Under the pieces are notes generated by a model. It worked only from the letters and a program-made list of their open reading frames with translations. It made no database searches and was not told the origin of the DNA. Below are positions 55,730 through 64,000 of a stretch of DNA of 64,000 bases, in pieces. Within the stretch, counting starts at the first letter, position 1, and each line of letters starts with the position of its first letter. Source of the stretch: Rhodobacteraceae bacterium DSL-40 (GTDB taxonomy: Bacteria; Pseudomonadota; Alphaproteobacteria; Rhodobacterales; Rhodobacteraceae); contig QKPN01000006.1 in NCBI GenBank assembly GCA_003258405.1, forward strand, positions 1 through 64,000, in the 5' to 3' direction. The position numbers were made by a program, and so were the translations under genes.

Positions 55730-56914
55730 ATGCCCGCCAGACTGCTGACCGCCGCCATCCTGAGCTCGGCTCTTGCGTCGGCTGTTCCACTCCATGCCCA
55801 GACGGCGGATCCGCGGGCAACCCTCGAGGCCATCGCCGGTGGTAGGGCGGAAGAGGCGGCGCAATTCGCGCCGGGCTTTCTCCAACAGATCGCGTCGGAG
55901 GACGTGGCTGAAATCACGGCGGGCCAGCGCGCGAAATGGGGCACGCTCGAAGAGGTCATTTCACGGAAGGATCGGTTCATCCTCCGTTACCAGCGCGCGG
56001 ATGTTCCGACCGATATCGTGCTCGATGATGACGGCCGTGTCGCGGGTCTCTGGTTCCATCCACCGCAGCCGCGCGGCAATCTGCAAAGTCTCGCGGCTGC
56101 GATCACCAGCTTGCCAGGGCAAGTGTCGCTTCTTGTCGTCACTGATGGCGAGGTGATGTTCGAACACGAAGCCGATAAACCGCTTCCTGTCGCCTCGGCC
56201 GCGAAGCTCGCAGTCCTTGCTGCCCTCCAGGATGCGATCGCGTCAGGCCAGATCGGCTGGCCGGACGTTGTTACACTCCGCCCGGAATGGCGCTCACTGC
56301 CGTCAGGTCGGCTGCAGGACTGGCCCGAAGGTTCCGCGGTCACGGTCGAGACGCTGGCGAACCTGATGATCTCGGAGAGTGACAATACGGCGACCGATGC
56401 GCTGATTGCGCTTGTAGGACGCGATGCGGTCGAGGCGAAGGCGCCGCGCAACCGCCCATTCCTGACAACACGCGAGCTGTTCATCCTCAAGAGCCGGGGC
56501 AATCGAATCCTGAGAGCCGAATGGCGCGCCGGGGATGAAGCGGCGCGGCGGGGGATTGTCGAGCGCCTTGCCGATGATCCGTTGCCGGAGGTCGAGGCGA
56601 TCGGAACCGCGCCGACACCGGAGGTCGAGTGGTATTTCACAGCGCGTGAACTCTGCGCCGTGCTCGGAGCCACCGATGGCTCGCCGAGCCTCGGTATCAA
56701 CCCGGGCGTGGCGGAACGCGCGGACTGGAACACTGTCGCCTTCAAGGGCGGCTCCGAACCGGGCGTGGTCAATCTCTCGACTCTCGCGACGGATCATGAC
56801 GGGCGCCAGCATTGTGTTGTCGCGACCTGGGTCGCGGGAGAAGTGGTGGACGAGGATCTGCTCTTCACGCCCTATCGTGGTCTGCTCGGTCTGCTTGCCC
56901 GAGGGCCAAATTGA
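55730..56914 (+). CDS. Class A beta-lactamase-like serine hydrolase
   Basis: This 394-residue secreted protein has a Sec signal (MPARLLTAAILSSALASAVPLHAQ). Its penicillin-binding-type active site comprises S156-x-x-K159 (ASAAK), S217-D218-N219 (SESDNTATDAL) and KGG in place of KTG near residue 344. Residues about 25-115 form an extra N-terminal domain like the DUF3887/Cpe-type modules of secreted esterase/lactamase relatives. It may be a beta-lactamase, esterase or D,D-peptidase. An Omega-loop Glu cannot be assigned. It is transcribed divergently from the thiamine operon. Confidence 0.82.
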   Translation: MPARLLTAAILSSALASAVPLHAQTADPRATLEAIAGGRAEEAAQFAPGFLQQIASEDVAEITAGQRAKWGTLEEVISRKDRFILRYQRADVPTDIVLDDDGRVAGLWFHPPQPRGNLQSLAAAITSLPGQVSLLVVTDGEVMFEHEADKPLPVASAAKLAVLAALQDAIASGQIGWPDVVTLRPEWRSLPSGRLQDWPEGSAVTVETLANLMISESDNTATDALIALVGRDAVEAKAPRNRPFLTTRELFILKSRGNRILRAEWRAGDEAARRGIVERLADDPLPEVEAIGTAPTPEVEWYFTARELCAVLGATDGSPSLGINPGVAERADWNTVAFKGGSEPGVVNLSTLATDHDGRQHCVVATWVAGEVVDEDLLFTPYRGLLGLLARGPN

Positions 56915-56972
56915 CCCGAACATCCGGCACTAAAGTGGTACGGAAATATCGCTTTGGCAGTAACGGATTAAT

Positions 56973-59303
56973 GTGAAAAAAACATTTCCCGGTCATATTT
57001 CGCCGCAGGTGGACAAGGGCCGATCCGTGATGGAACAGCGACAGGATCCAGAAACGCCCGATGGCGGCGTGGTACAGCAGGGCGCTGACCCGGTGGAAGC
57101 CTATTCCCCCAAAGGGATTTCGGGCCTTTCGAAGGTCCATACCTTTTCCAGGCAGATCTGGGTCACCGTTATCGCGACCATCTTGCTCGCCATCGTACCC
57201 GTTCTGTTTATCGGGGCCTGGGCGATGTCAGAAGTCGACGCGCTAGCAGAGGTGCGCGAACAGACGCTGCTCGCACGCGCGCTCGAGGATGAGAAGGCCC
57301 AGATCGCGCAGGAGCAACAGAGCGTTACGGTCTGGGATGATGCGTATCTCGCGACGCGACGTGACGACCAGATCTGGATGGAAGAAAACCTCGGTGTCTG
57401 GCTGCATGACTTCTATGGTCATGATCAGGCCTTTGTCCTCGATGCAGTCGACGAGCCAGTTCATGCCATGATCGATGGCAAGACCGTGCCACCCCGTACA
57501 TTCAACGCGGAGAAGGGGGAAATCCTGCCACTGGTCCGCGATCTGAGAAACGAGGTGGCCGAGGCGGATGATCCGGGGGAGGCCGGTGTTGTCAATTTCC
57601 TGCGGGTTGCAGGCCACCCGGCCATTGTCAGCATTCGGGCGATTGTGCCCGATACCGACCGACTGTCCTACGAGCCCGAAGATGTCTATGTACATGTCGT
57701 CTTGCGCTATCTCGACAGCGATCTTCTTCCGCGCATCGGGAAGCGCAACCTGATCCACAAGCTCGGCTTTGTGACAAAGGGCCAACCGCTGCCGAAGGGC
57801 GCGTGGCTGCCGGTGACAAGCGAGCAGCAGGGCGTGCTGGGCCATGTGGTCTGGGAGCGGGAGCGGCCAGGTCTTGCGGTCATGCGCAGGGTGGCTCCTG
57901 GCACCATGGCTGCCGCGCTCGTGCTTCTCGGCCTGATCGCCTGGCTTATCGGAAATCTGCGGGGAGCGATCCGTGAGGTGCACGAGAGCCGGATCGAGAT
58001 CCAGCATCTCGCTTTCCACGACACGCTGACTGGCCTGCCGAACCGCAACCTCTTCAATGACCGGCTCGGTCAGGCGATTGCGGAGGTTAGGCGGGGCCGC
58101 AACCGGGTCGCGCTGCTCTATATCGACCTCGACCGCTTCAAGAACGTGAATGACACACTCGGCCATCCCGCCGGAGACGAGCTCATCCGGCAGGTTGCGG
58201 AGCGCCTGGCGGCTGTCGTGCGCGAGACGGACACGGTGGCGCGTCTTGGCGGTGACGAGTTCGTGGTGATCCAGACCGGGGTCAAGTCGCGACGGGATCC
58301 TGAAATCCTCGCCGAGCGCATCATGGAAACGATCCAGAAGCCATTCCTGCTACATGCCGACCAGGCCTTCGTGGGATCGAGCATCGGCATCGCGCTTGCG
58401 CCAGACAGTACGCGGGACGGCCGCGAACTCTTGCGCATGGCTGATATCGCACTCTACCAGGCCAAGAGCGGCGGCAAGGGGCGGCTCTGTGTCTTCGAGG
58501 ATTCCTTCGATGACATCGTGCGCCGCAAGCGGAGCGTGGAGCGGGATTTGCGGACAGCCCTTCATGGCGGGCAGGGTCTCGCCCTTCTCTACCAGCCGCT
58601 TTTTGCGACCGATGGCGTAACGCTGCGGGGCGCGGAAGCGCTTTTCCGCTGGAATCATCCTTTGCATGGCGAGCTTCCGCCGCAGGTACTCATTGGTATC
58701 GCCGAGGAGCGCGGACTGGGGGGGGAGCTCGGGGCGTGGATCCTGCGCGACGCTTGCCGCACGGCACTTGCGACCGCACTGCCACTGGTCTCGGTCAATG
58801 TCTCGCCGCAGCAATGTGCGGATCCGGACTTTGCCGACGCTGTTCTGGGTATTCTTGCCGAGGTCGGCCTTCCGGCCCGGCGCCTGCAGCTCGAAATCGC
58901 CGAGAACACGCTCATCGAAGCCGACGACATGGTGGCGGCGGCCATCAGCCGGCTTCGGGGCGAGGGGGTCTCCATCGCGCTGGACGAATTCGGCGCCGGG
59001 TATTCACTGCTTCGCTACCTGCATCGGTTCCGGGTCGATCGGATCAAGATCGACCGCACCTTCATCCAGAACATGGGAGCGGGCCGGGATAACGATGCGA
59101 TGATGCGCGTGATGTTCGATCTTGCCGATGCGCTCGGGATTGAGGTTGTCGCGGAAGGTGTCGAGACGGACGGACAGTGGCAGATGCTTGCCCAGCTCGG
59201 CTCTCCGGATCTGCAGGGATTTTTCTTCTCGCGGCCTGTCGATGCCGCCGAACTCGCCCGGATCGTGCAGAGGGCACCCGGCGGCGCTATCCGCAGGGCC
59301 TGA
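56973..59303 (+). CDS. CHASE4-GGDEF-EAL cyclic-di-GMP enzyme
   Basis: From GTG 56973 the protein has 776 residues; ATG 57030 is an alternative start. A transmembrane helix at about 54-78 is followed by a periplasmic CHASE4 domain (VWDDAYLATRRDD) and a second helix at about 310-330. The GGDEF site (426-430) is intact, with an RETD inhibitory site five residues before it. The EAL domain starts EALFRWNHP (555). It keeps metal residues NVSPQ, EIAEN, KIDRTF and VVAEGVET, but has DEFGAG instead of DDFGTG. It could both make and degrade c-di-GMP. Confidence 0.9.
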   Translation: MKKTFPGHISPQVDKGRSVMEQRQDPETPDGGVVQQGADPVEAYSPKGISGLSKVHTFSRQIWVTVIATILLAIVPVLFIGAWAMSEVDALAEVREQTLLARALEDEKAQIAQEQQSVTVWDDAYLATRRDDQIWMEENLGVWLHDFYGHDQAFVLDAVDEPVHAMIDGKTVPPRTFNAEKGEILPLVRDLRNEVAEADDPGEAGVVNFLRVAGHPAIVSIRAIVPDTDRLSYEPEDVYVHVVLRYLDSDLLPRIGKRNLIHKLGFVTKGQPLPKGAWLPVTSEQQGVLGHVVWERERPGLAVMRRVAPGTMAAALVLLGLIAWLIGNLRGAIREVHESRIEIQHLAFHDTLTGLPNRNLFNDRLGQAIAEVRRGRNRVALLYIDLDRFKNVNDTLGHPAGDELIRQVAERLAAVVRETDTVARLGGDEFVVIQTGVKSRRDPEILAERIMETIQKPFLLHADQAFVGSSIGIALAPDSTRDGRELLRMADIALYQAKSGGKGRLCVFEDSFDDIVRRKRSVERDLRTALHGGQGLALLYQPLFATDGVTLRGAEALFRWNHPLHGELPPQVLIGIAEERGLGGELGAWILRDACRTALATALPLVSVNVSPQQCADPDFADAVLGILAEVGLPARRLQLEIAENTLIEADDMVAAAISRLRGEGVSIALDEFGAGYSLLRYLHRFRVDRIKIDRTFIQNMGAGRDNDAMMRVMFDLADALGIEVVAEGVETDGQWQMLAQLGSPDLQGFFFSRPVDAAELARIVQRAPGGAIRRA

Positions 59304-59449
59304 ACCAAGGCACCCCAGCCTGCCTCCAGACGGGGCAGACAGCGCGGATTCGCGCGCCGCAGCACGATTTCCAGGCGCCCCAACCTTGACTCCCGGCACG
59401 GAAGCCTTGCGCAATGGCGTTGGAACGGGAACGTCCGGGGAGGCCGGTG

Positions 59450-60466
59450 ATGCGCGCCATGGTTCTCGAGCGGCCAGGAACGCTGCTGCAGTTGCGGGAT
59501 CTGCCCATGCCGGCTCTCGCGGACGACGAGATTCTCATCCGAGTCGAGGCTTGTGGGGTGTGCCGGACAGATCTGCATATCCTCGATGGTGATCTCAGGG
59601 GGCCCGTGCTGCCGCTCGTGCCAGGACACGAGATCGTCGGCCGGGTCGAGGCGCTCGGCGCGGCGGTCGAGGGACCCGCGCCCGGTGCGCGCGTTGGGGT
59701 GCCCTGGCTCGGCGGCACCTGCGGGCGGTGCCACTACTGCACGCACGGGGCGGAAAACCTCTGCGACGGACCGGAGTTTACCGGCTACACGCGCAATGGC
59801 GGTTTTGCCGAGTATTGCGCGGCGCGCTCCCGCTATGTCTTTCCGCGGCCGGAGGCCGGAGATCCGGTCGAGCTGAGCCCGCTTCTCTGCGCGGGCCTCA
59901 TCGGCTATCGCACCTTGAAGCTCGCCGGAGACGCGGGCCGCATCGGCATATACGGTTTCGGTGCAGCGGCGCATATCCTCTGCCAGATCGCGGTCTGGCA
60001 GGGCCGGGAGGTTTTCGCCTTCACCCGTGACGGCGATGAAGCCGGACAGGCGTTCGCCCGCCGCCTTGGAGCGAGCTGGGCCGGCTCCTCGAGCGAGCTG
60101 CCGCCCGAACTCCTCGATGCCGCACTAATCTTCGCGCCGGTCGGGGCCCTGATCCCGCGTGCGCTGAAGGCTGTCCGCAAGGGGGGCAGCGTCGTATCTG
60201 GCAGTATCCACATGAGCGACATTCCGTCCTTTCCCTATGCTGATCTCTGGGAGGAGCGGGTGATCCGCTCGGTTGCCAACCTCACTCGTGCCGACGGGAA
60301 AGAGTTCTTTCCGCTTGCCGAAGCCGCTGGTGTCCGGACCGAAGTTGTGCCCTATCCGCTCGAGGCGGCAAATGCGGCGCTCGACGATCTGAAGCAGGGG
60401 CGCCTGACCGGTGCGGCTGTCCTGGTTCCCTCGATGAAAACGGAGGCCTCTCGACACGATGGATGA
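59450..60466 (+). CDS. Zinc-dependent alcohol dehydrogenase
   Basis: A 338-residue medium-chain dehydrogenase. Catalytic zinc ligands lie in GVCRTDLH and GHEIVGRVEALG; the structural zinc set is CGRCHYCTHGAENLC. The Rossmann motif is IGIYGFGAAAHI. It resembles AdhA/AdhP-like propanol-preferring enzymes. The ATG at 59450 has a GGGGAGG site; an in-frame start 36 bases upstream is less likely. It overlaps the kinase gene by eight bases. Confidence 0.88.
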   Translation: MRAMVLERPGTLLQLRDLPMPALADDEILIRVEACGVCRTDLHILDGDLRGPVLPLVPGHEIVGRVEALGAAVEGPAPGARVGVPWLGGTCGRCHYCTHGAENLCDGPEFTGYTRNGGFAEYCAARSRYVFPRPEAGDPVELSPLLCAGLIGYRTLKLAGDAGRIGIYGFGAAAHILCQIAVWQGREVFAFTRDGDEAGQAFARRLGASWAGSSSELPPELLDAALIFAPVGALIPRALKAVRKGGSVVSGSIHMSDIPSFPYADLWEERVIRSVANLTRADGKEFFPLAEAAGVRTEVVPYPLEAANAALDDLKQGRLTGAAVLVPSMKTEASRHDG

Positions 60467-62039
60467 TGCGTTGAACGGGCTTCGGGATGAGCGACCGCAG
60501 GACGGCGGCAGCCAGGATGAGGTGATCCGTTTTCTTTCGAATCCTGCAATTTATGGGGAAGACGGCCCGGTCGAGCGGGTGGAGACCCACGCCGCCCATG
60601 TCTTTCTGTGCGGGGATACCGCGCTCAAGATCAAGCGGGCCGTAAAATACGACTACCTCGATTTCTCGAGCCTCGAACAACGCCAGGCGATGCTGCATCG
60701 TGAGCTCGAACTCAACCATCCCACCGCCCCGATGATCTACGAGGATGTCGTTCCCGTCACCCGCGAGGCGGACGGGAGCCTCGCGCTCGACGGCAATGGG
60801 CCACCGGTCGAGTGGGTCCTGAGGATGTGGCGTTTTCCGGCCGAGATGGAGTTTTCCGCAATTGCCGAACGAGGTGAGCTCACCGACGTGCTCGCCGATC
60901 GTCTGGGCCATGCGATCGCAGATTATCACGCCAATTCCGAACCGCGCGAGGATGATGGCGCGGTGCTCATGGCGGAGATCGTCGAGGAACTGCGCCTGGC
61001 TTTCAGCGAGATGGAAGAAGAACTCGGTACGGAACGGATCGCGGGGTTTCTCGAGGGGTGCGAGCGGCAGCTTGCGGCGGTCGCGGAGACCCTTACCGCG
61101 CGAAGCTCGGCGGGGCACGTGCGCCGCTGCCATGGCGACCTGCATCTCTGCAATATCGTGCTGGTGGATGGCCATCCGGTGCCCTTCGATGCGCTCGAGT
61201 TCAACGAGACCTTCGGGATCTGTGATGTACTCTACGACCTCGCTTTTCTTGTGATGGATCTTCGCCACGAAGGACTTGGCCGCGCGGCGAACATGGTCTT
61301 GAACGCCTATCTCTACACCGAGCGTGGCATGGAAGACCCTGGGGTTGCCGCGATGCCACTTTTCATCGCGGTCCGGGCAGGCATACGGGCGATGGTCGAG
61401 ATCCATACCGATCATGCCCGCAGCACGCCGGGGCGCTCAGTTGCCGAGGCGCGGGCCTATCTCGATGAGGCGCTGGAAGTACTCTCGCCGCCGGCGCCGC
61501 GCCTCATCGCCATCGGCGGCCGTTCGGGATCGGGAAAATCGACACTATCCCGTTCGCTTGCACCGCTTTTCGGCGCGGCGCCCGGCGCCGTGCATATCCG
61601 CAGCGATCTCGAGCGCAAGGCTATCTTCTGCGTCGATCCGCTGACGCACCTGCCGCCTGACAGCTATTCGAAGGTCGTGAACCGACACGTGCATCAGCGG
61701 TTGAGAATCCGGGCCGAGACGATCCTCGCGGCAGGTTATTCGGTACTTCTCGACGCGGTCTATCTCACCGGTTCCGAGCGCGTGGCGCTTGTGGAACTTG
61801 CCGAGCGTATCGGGGTGCCCTTCGACGGGATCTGGCTTGAAGTCGATCCGGATAGGCTCCTTGCGCGCGTTGCCGCACGTCAGGACGATGCCTCCGATGC
61901 CGATGAGACTGTAGTGCGCCAGCAGCTTCTGAACGATGCGGGCGAGGTCGAGTGGCCGCATGTGGACGCAACCGGACCGCGGGAGCAGACCTTCGAGCAA
62001 ACCTGCCGGATCCTCGGCTTGAACGGAGGCGCAACATGA
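60459..62039 (+). CDS. Two-domain kinase: APH-like domain fused to P-loop kinase
   Basis: This 526-residue cytoplasmic protein has an N-terminal aminoglycoside-phosphotransferase-like domain (about 20-335). Its catalytic loop is CHGDLHLCNIVL near 225, followed by FDALEFNE. The C-terminal zeta-toxin/gluconate-kinase-like domain has Walker A GGRSGSGKST near 354 and IRSDLERKAIF. Such proteins occur beside alcohol dehydrogenases in many proteobacteria; the substrate is unknown. It overlaps the ADH and methyltransferase genes by eight and four bases, so the three are one operon. Confidence 0.85.
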   Translation: MDDALNGLRDERPQDGGSQDEVIRFLSNPAIYGEDGPVERVETHAAHVFLCGDTALKIKRAVKYDYLDFSSLEQRQAMLHRELELNHPTAPMIYEDVVPVTREADGSLALDGNGPPVEWVLRMWRFPAEMEFSAIAERGELTDVLADRLGHAIADYHANSEPREDDGAVLMAEIVEELRLAFSEMEEELGTERIAGFLEGCERQLAAVAETLTARSSAGHVRRCHGDLHLCNIVLVDGHPVPFDALEFNETFGICDVLYDLAFLVMDLRHEGLGRAANMVLNAYLYTERGMEDPGVAAMPLFIAVRAGIRAMVEIHTDHARSTPGRSVAEARAYLDEALEVLSPPAPRLIAIGGRSGSGKSTLSRSLAPLFGAAPGAVHIRSDLERKAIFCVDPLTHLPPDSYSKVVNRHVHQRLRIRAETILAAGYSVLLDAVYLTGSERVALVELAERIGVPFDGIWLEVDPDRLLARVAARQDDASDADETVVRQQLLNDAGEVEWPHVDATGPREQTFEQTCRILGLNGGAT

Positions 62040-62725
62040 CGCTGGCCGCGCCGCCATACCTCGATTTCGAAACGGTACTCTCGCGCGCGCTGGGGAGCCT
62101 GCAGGGTCTTCGGGTGCTCGACATGGGCGCGGGCCGTGGCGATGTGACGCGGCGCCTTGCTGCGGCCGGCGCGGATGTGACCGGTGTTGAACCCTCGCGC
62201 GAGGCACTCGACGCGGCGGTGCAGTCAGGCGGCGGGCCGAGCTACGTCCTTGCCGGCGCGGAGGCTACAGGGCTCGCCTCGGCTGCCTTCGATCTCGTCT
62301 TCTTCAGCAAGAGCCTGCATCACTGTCCCGACATGACAGCGGCCCTCGTCGAGTCGATCCGCCTGCTACGGCCCGCGGGCCGGATTGCTGTGCTTGAGCC
62401 GGTGAGTCCTGATCCGTTCTGGCCAGTCATGCGGCATGTGGACGACGAGAGTGCTGTTCATGCCGAAGCCGTCACTGCTATCGAGGCTCAGGTCGCCGGA
62501 GGCTTCTGCCGTCGCGAGGCCCAGCTGCTCTTCGCAACGAAATTCCGCACGGAAAGTGTCGATGCGCTCGTTGAACTGCTGCTCTCGGTCGATCCGCGCC
62601 GTAGGCTTGACGCCGAGGGGCGCGCGGCAATGGAGCGCGCCTTCGCGACCGCTTGCGAGACGGATGCCGTGGGGCGTTTCATCCCGCACTGGCTTCGGCT
62701 CGACGTGCTGCGTGCCGTGGCGTGA
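62036..62725 (+). CDS. Class I SAM-dependent methyltransferase
   Basis: A 229-residue protein starting in the ATGA overlap with the kinase gene. The SAM motif I is VLDMGAGRGDVTRRL (about 24-38), acidic loop VEPSRE, then FDLVFFSKSLHHCPDM as motif IV and a post-motif RPAGRIAVLEP. It is a Methyltransf_11-type enzyme of unknown acceptor. It converges with meaB, with three bases between them. Confidence 0.83.
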   Translation: MTLAAPPYLDFETVLSRALGSLQGLRVLDMGAGRGDVTRRLAAAGADVTGVEPSREALDAAVQSGGGPSYVLAGAEATGLASAAFDLVFFSKSLHHCPDMTAALVESIRLLRPAGRIAVLEPVSPDPFWPVMRHVDDESAVHAEAVTAIEAQVAGGFCRREAQLLFATKFRTESVDALVELLLSVDPRRRLDAEGRAAMERAFATACETDAVGRFIPHWLRLDVLRAVA

Positions 62726-62728
62726 GCC

Positions 62729-63736
62729 TCAGGAGGGGTGTGAAACCGGCGCGAAGGCATCGAGAAGGGTTTCTGCCGCAATATCCGGTGTGAGTTCCCC
62801 GTCGGCAACCTGTCGCGCGAGCTCTGCTCTCCGCGCGGCCGCCTCTGGGTTCTTGTGAAGCCGCGCGATGAGGCCGGTCTCGATCGCATGGGAGAACCAG
62901 GTCTGAGCCTGCGCGCGCCGCCGTGCCTCCCAGCTGCCGTTGGCTTGGCGGCCTTTCGCGAGCTTCTCGATCGTCTCCCAGGCCGCCTCGAGACCGTCGC
63001 CGGTGTAGGCCGAAACGGTGCGCGCGCAGGGAAAGCCCTCCGGGTCGCCGGGGCGCGCGCGCAGCAGGCGCAACGCCCCACCATAGTCTGCACAGGTCCT
63101 GAGCGCCTGGGACTTCAACTCGCCGTCGGCCTTGTTGACGAGGATGATGTCGGCCATCTCCATGATGCCGCGCTTCACGCCCTGCAGCTCATCGCCGCCC
63201 GCCGGCGCGAGCAGGAGGACGAAGATGTCGGTCATGTCCGCGACCATGGTCTCCGACTGACCGACGCCGACAGTCTCGATGACCACGATATCCGCGCCCC
63301 AGGCTTCGACCAGCCGGATGGTCTCGCGGGTGCGCTGACCCACGCCGCCCAGCGTGGCTTGGCTTGGGGAGGGGCGAATGAAGGCGCCGGGTGTGCGCGC
63401 GAGTTTTTCCATGCGGGTCTTGTCGCCGAGGATGGAGCCGCCCGAGCGCGCCGAGGACGGATCCACTGCAAGAACGGCCAGCCGCAGCCCGCGTTCGGTC
63501 AGCAGGAGGCCGAAACTCTCGGTAAAGCTCGACTTGCCGACGCCGGGCGTCCCGGTCAGGCCGATGCGGAGAGCCGGGGTCTCGCGCGGGGGCAGGGAGG
63601 CGAGGAGCGCGCGGGCCTCGGCCCGGTGATCAGCGCGGCTCGACTCGATCAGCGTGATCGCCCTTGCCAGCGCGCGCCGGTCGCCCGATGCAAGCCTTGC
63701 CGCAAGTTCTGTCGTGCCGCCATCCCTATCGCTCAT
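62729..63736 (-). CDS. meaB: Methylmalonyl-CoA mutase-associated GTPase MeaB
   Basis: This 335-residue G3E-family GTPase has a Walker A GLTGTPGVGKSS (about 57-68), VLAVDPSSARSGGSILGDKTRM, VIETVGVGQSE and NKADGE. It protects and reloads cobalamin in methylmalonyl-CoA mutase and related mutases. The start is ATG 63736; a second ATG seven codons upstream is also possible. The mutase gene itself is not in this window. Confidence 0.94.
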   Translation of the reverse strand: MSDRDGGTTELAARLASGDRRALARAITLIESSRADHRAEARALLASLPPRETPALRIGLTGTPGVGKSSFTESFGLLLTERGLRLAVLAVDPSSARSGGSILGDKTRMEKLARTPGAFIRPSPSQATLGGVGQRTRETIRLVEAWGADIVVIETVGVGQSETMVADMTDIFVLLLAPAGGDELQGVKRGIMEMADIILVNKADGELKSQALRTCADYGGALRLLRARPGDPEGFPCARTVSAYTGDGLEAAWETIEKLAKGRQANGSWEARRRAQAQTWFSHAIETGLIARLHKNPEAAARRAELARQVADGELTPDIAAETLLDAFAPVSHPS

Positions 63737-63913
63737 GCCGTCCAGTCCTTCACGCAAGCTTCAACACACCGTACGGGTTCGTGCTTGGCCCCGCCCCGCG
63801 GCTTTGGCATACACCAAGACGCGCTGCCCGCTGTCAACCTCATGCCCGCCCGCTTCACCCGTCCTGCCGACGCCTGGCCTGTCGCGACGCCCCTTGATCC
63901 GAGGTTTCTCCCA

Positions 63914-64000
63914 ATGATGCTCCGCCCGATCCGAAATGCCCTTCTGGCGCTGGCAGTTGCGCCGCTCGCGGCAGCACCTGCCGCGGCGGCGGAGACCTAC
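63914..64000 (+). CDS. N-terminus of an exported protein, truncated by window end
   Basis: Only 29 codons lie in the window. They form a signal peptide: MMLRPIRNALLALAVAPLAA followed by APAAAAETY, with a probable cleavage after AAA. A GAGG ribosome site sits nine bases upstream. The gene diverges from meaB. Its function cannot be told. Confidence 0.6.
   Translation, partial: MMLRPIRNALLALAVAPLAAAPAAAAETY

Overview
The window comes from a very GC-rich alphaproteobacterium, most likely a member of the Rhodobacteraceae. The signs are long runs of genes overlapping by ATGA, the nasT-nasS gene order known from Paracoccus, NrtA/NasA/NirBD/CysG-type nitrate assimilation, ThiXYZ/TenA thiamine salvage and a UPF0104/GT4/CDP-alcohol lipid cluster. 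About 60 protein genes, one tRNA, two TPP riboswitches, one SECIS and one transcription attenuator can be supported. There is no rRNA, CRISPR array, insertion sequence or phage.

Layout. 1-902 holds decayed remnants of an inositol-monophosphatase-family gene and probably a solute-binding protein. 903-8701 (minus) is a tightly overlapping seven-gene unit: CDP-alcohol phosphatidyltransferase, membrane sulfatase-like hydrolase, YbhN/UPF0104 flippase-like protein, an NMT1/THI5-type ABC importer with a double-length permease, and a GT4 glycosyltransferase. 8825-12649 holds cytochrome b561, a BNR-repeat protein, an AGE/YihS-like epimerase and a DUF1003 protein. 12724-23911 is a selenium island. fdoG (with in-frame UGA), fdoH, fdoI, fdhE, selA, selB and the selenocysteine tRNA gene selC lie in one direction, and selD diverges from fdoG. 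The island therefore holds the selenoprotein, its maturation factor and the whole selenocysteine machinery.

25278-28687 (plus) is an SDR / acyl-CoA dehydrogenase / APH kinase / DUF6285 operon. It matches the core lvaD-C-A-B genes of levulinate (4-hydroxyacyl-CoA) catabolism and is followed by a GntR regulator truncated to its DNA-binding half. A TPP riboswitch (29013-29110) precedes thiC, then ohr. 31738-45592 (minus) is a complete nitrate assimilation locus. nasT and nasS encode the ANTAR antiterminator and its nitrate sensor. They lie upstream of a leader with a strong intrinsic terminator, followed by nrtA, nrtB, a fused double ATPase, two single-domain globins, nirB, nirD, nasA and cysG.

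45912-48342 holds a GH25 lysozyme-like lipoprotein and a metallophosphoesterase with an extra C-terminal beta domain. 48913-55609 (minus) is a riboswitch-controlled thiamine operon: thiD, thiO, thiS, thiG, thiE, thiY, tenA, thiZ, thiX. 55730-63736 carries a class-A-beta-lactamase-like hydrolase, a CHASE4-GGDEF-EAL protein, a zinc alcohol dehydrogenase / two-domain kinase / methyltransferase operon and meaB. A secreted protein begins at 63914 and runs off the window.
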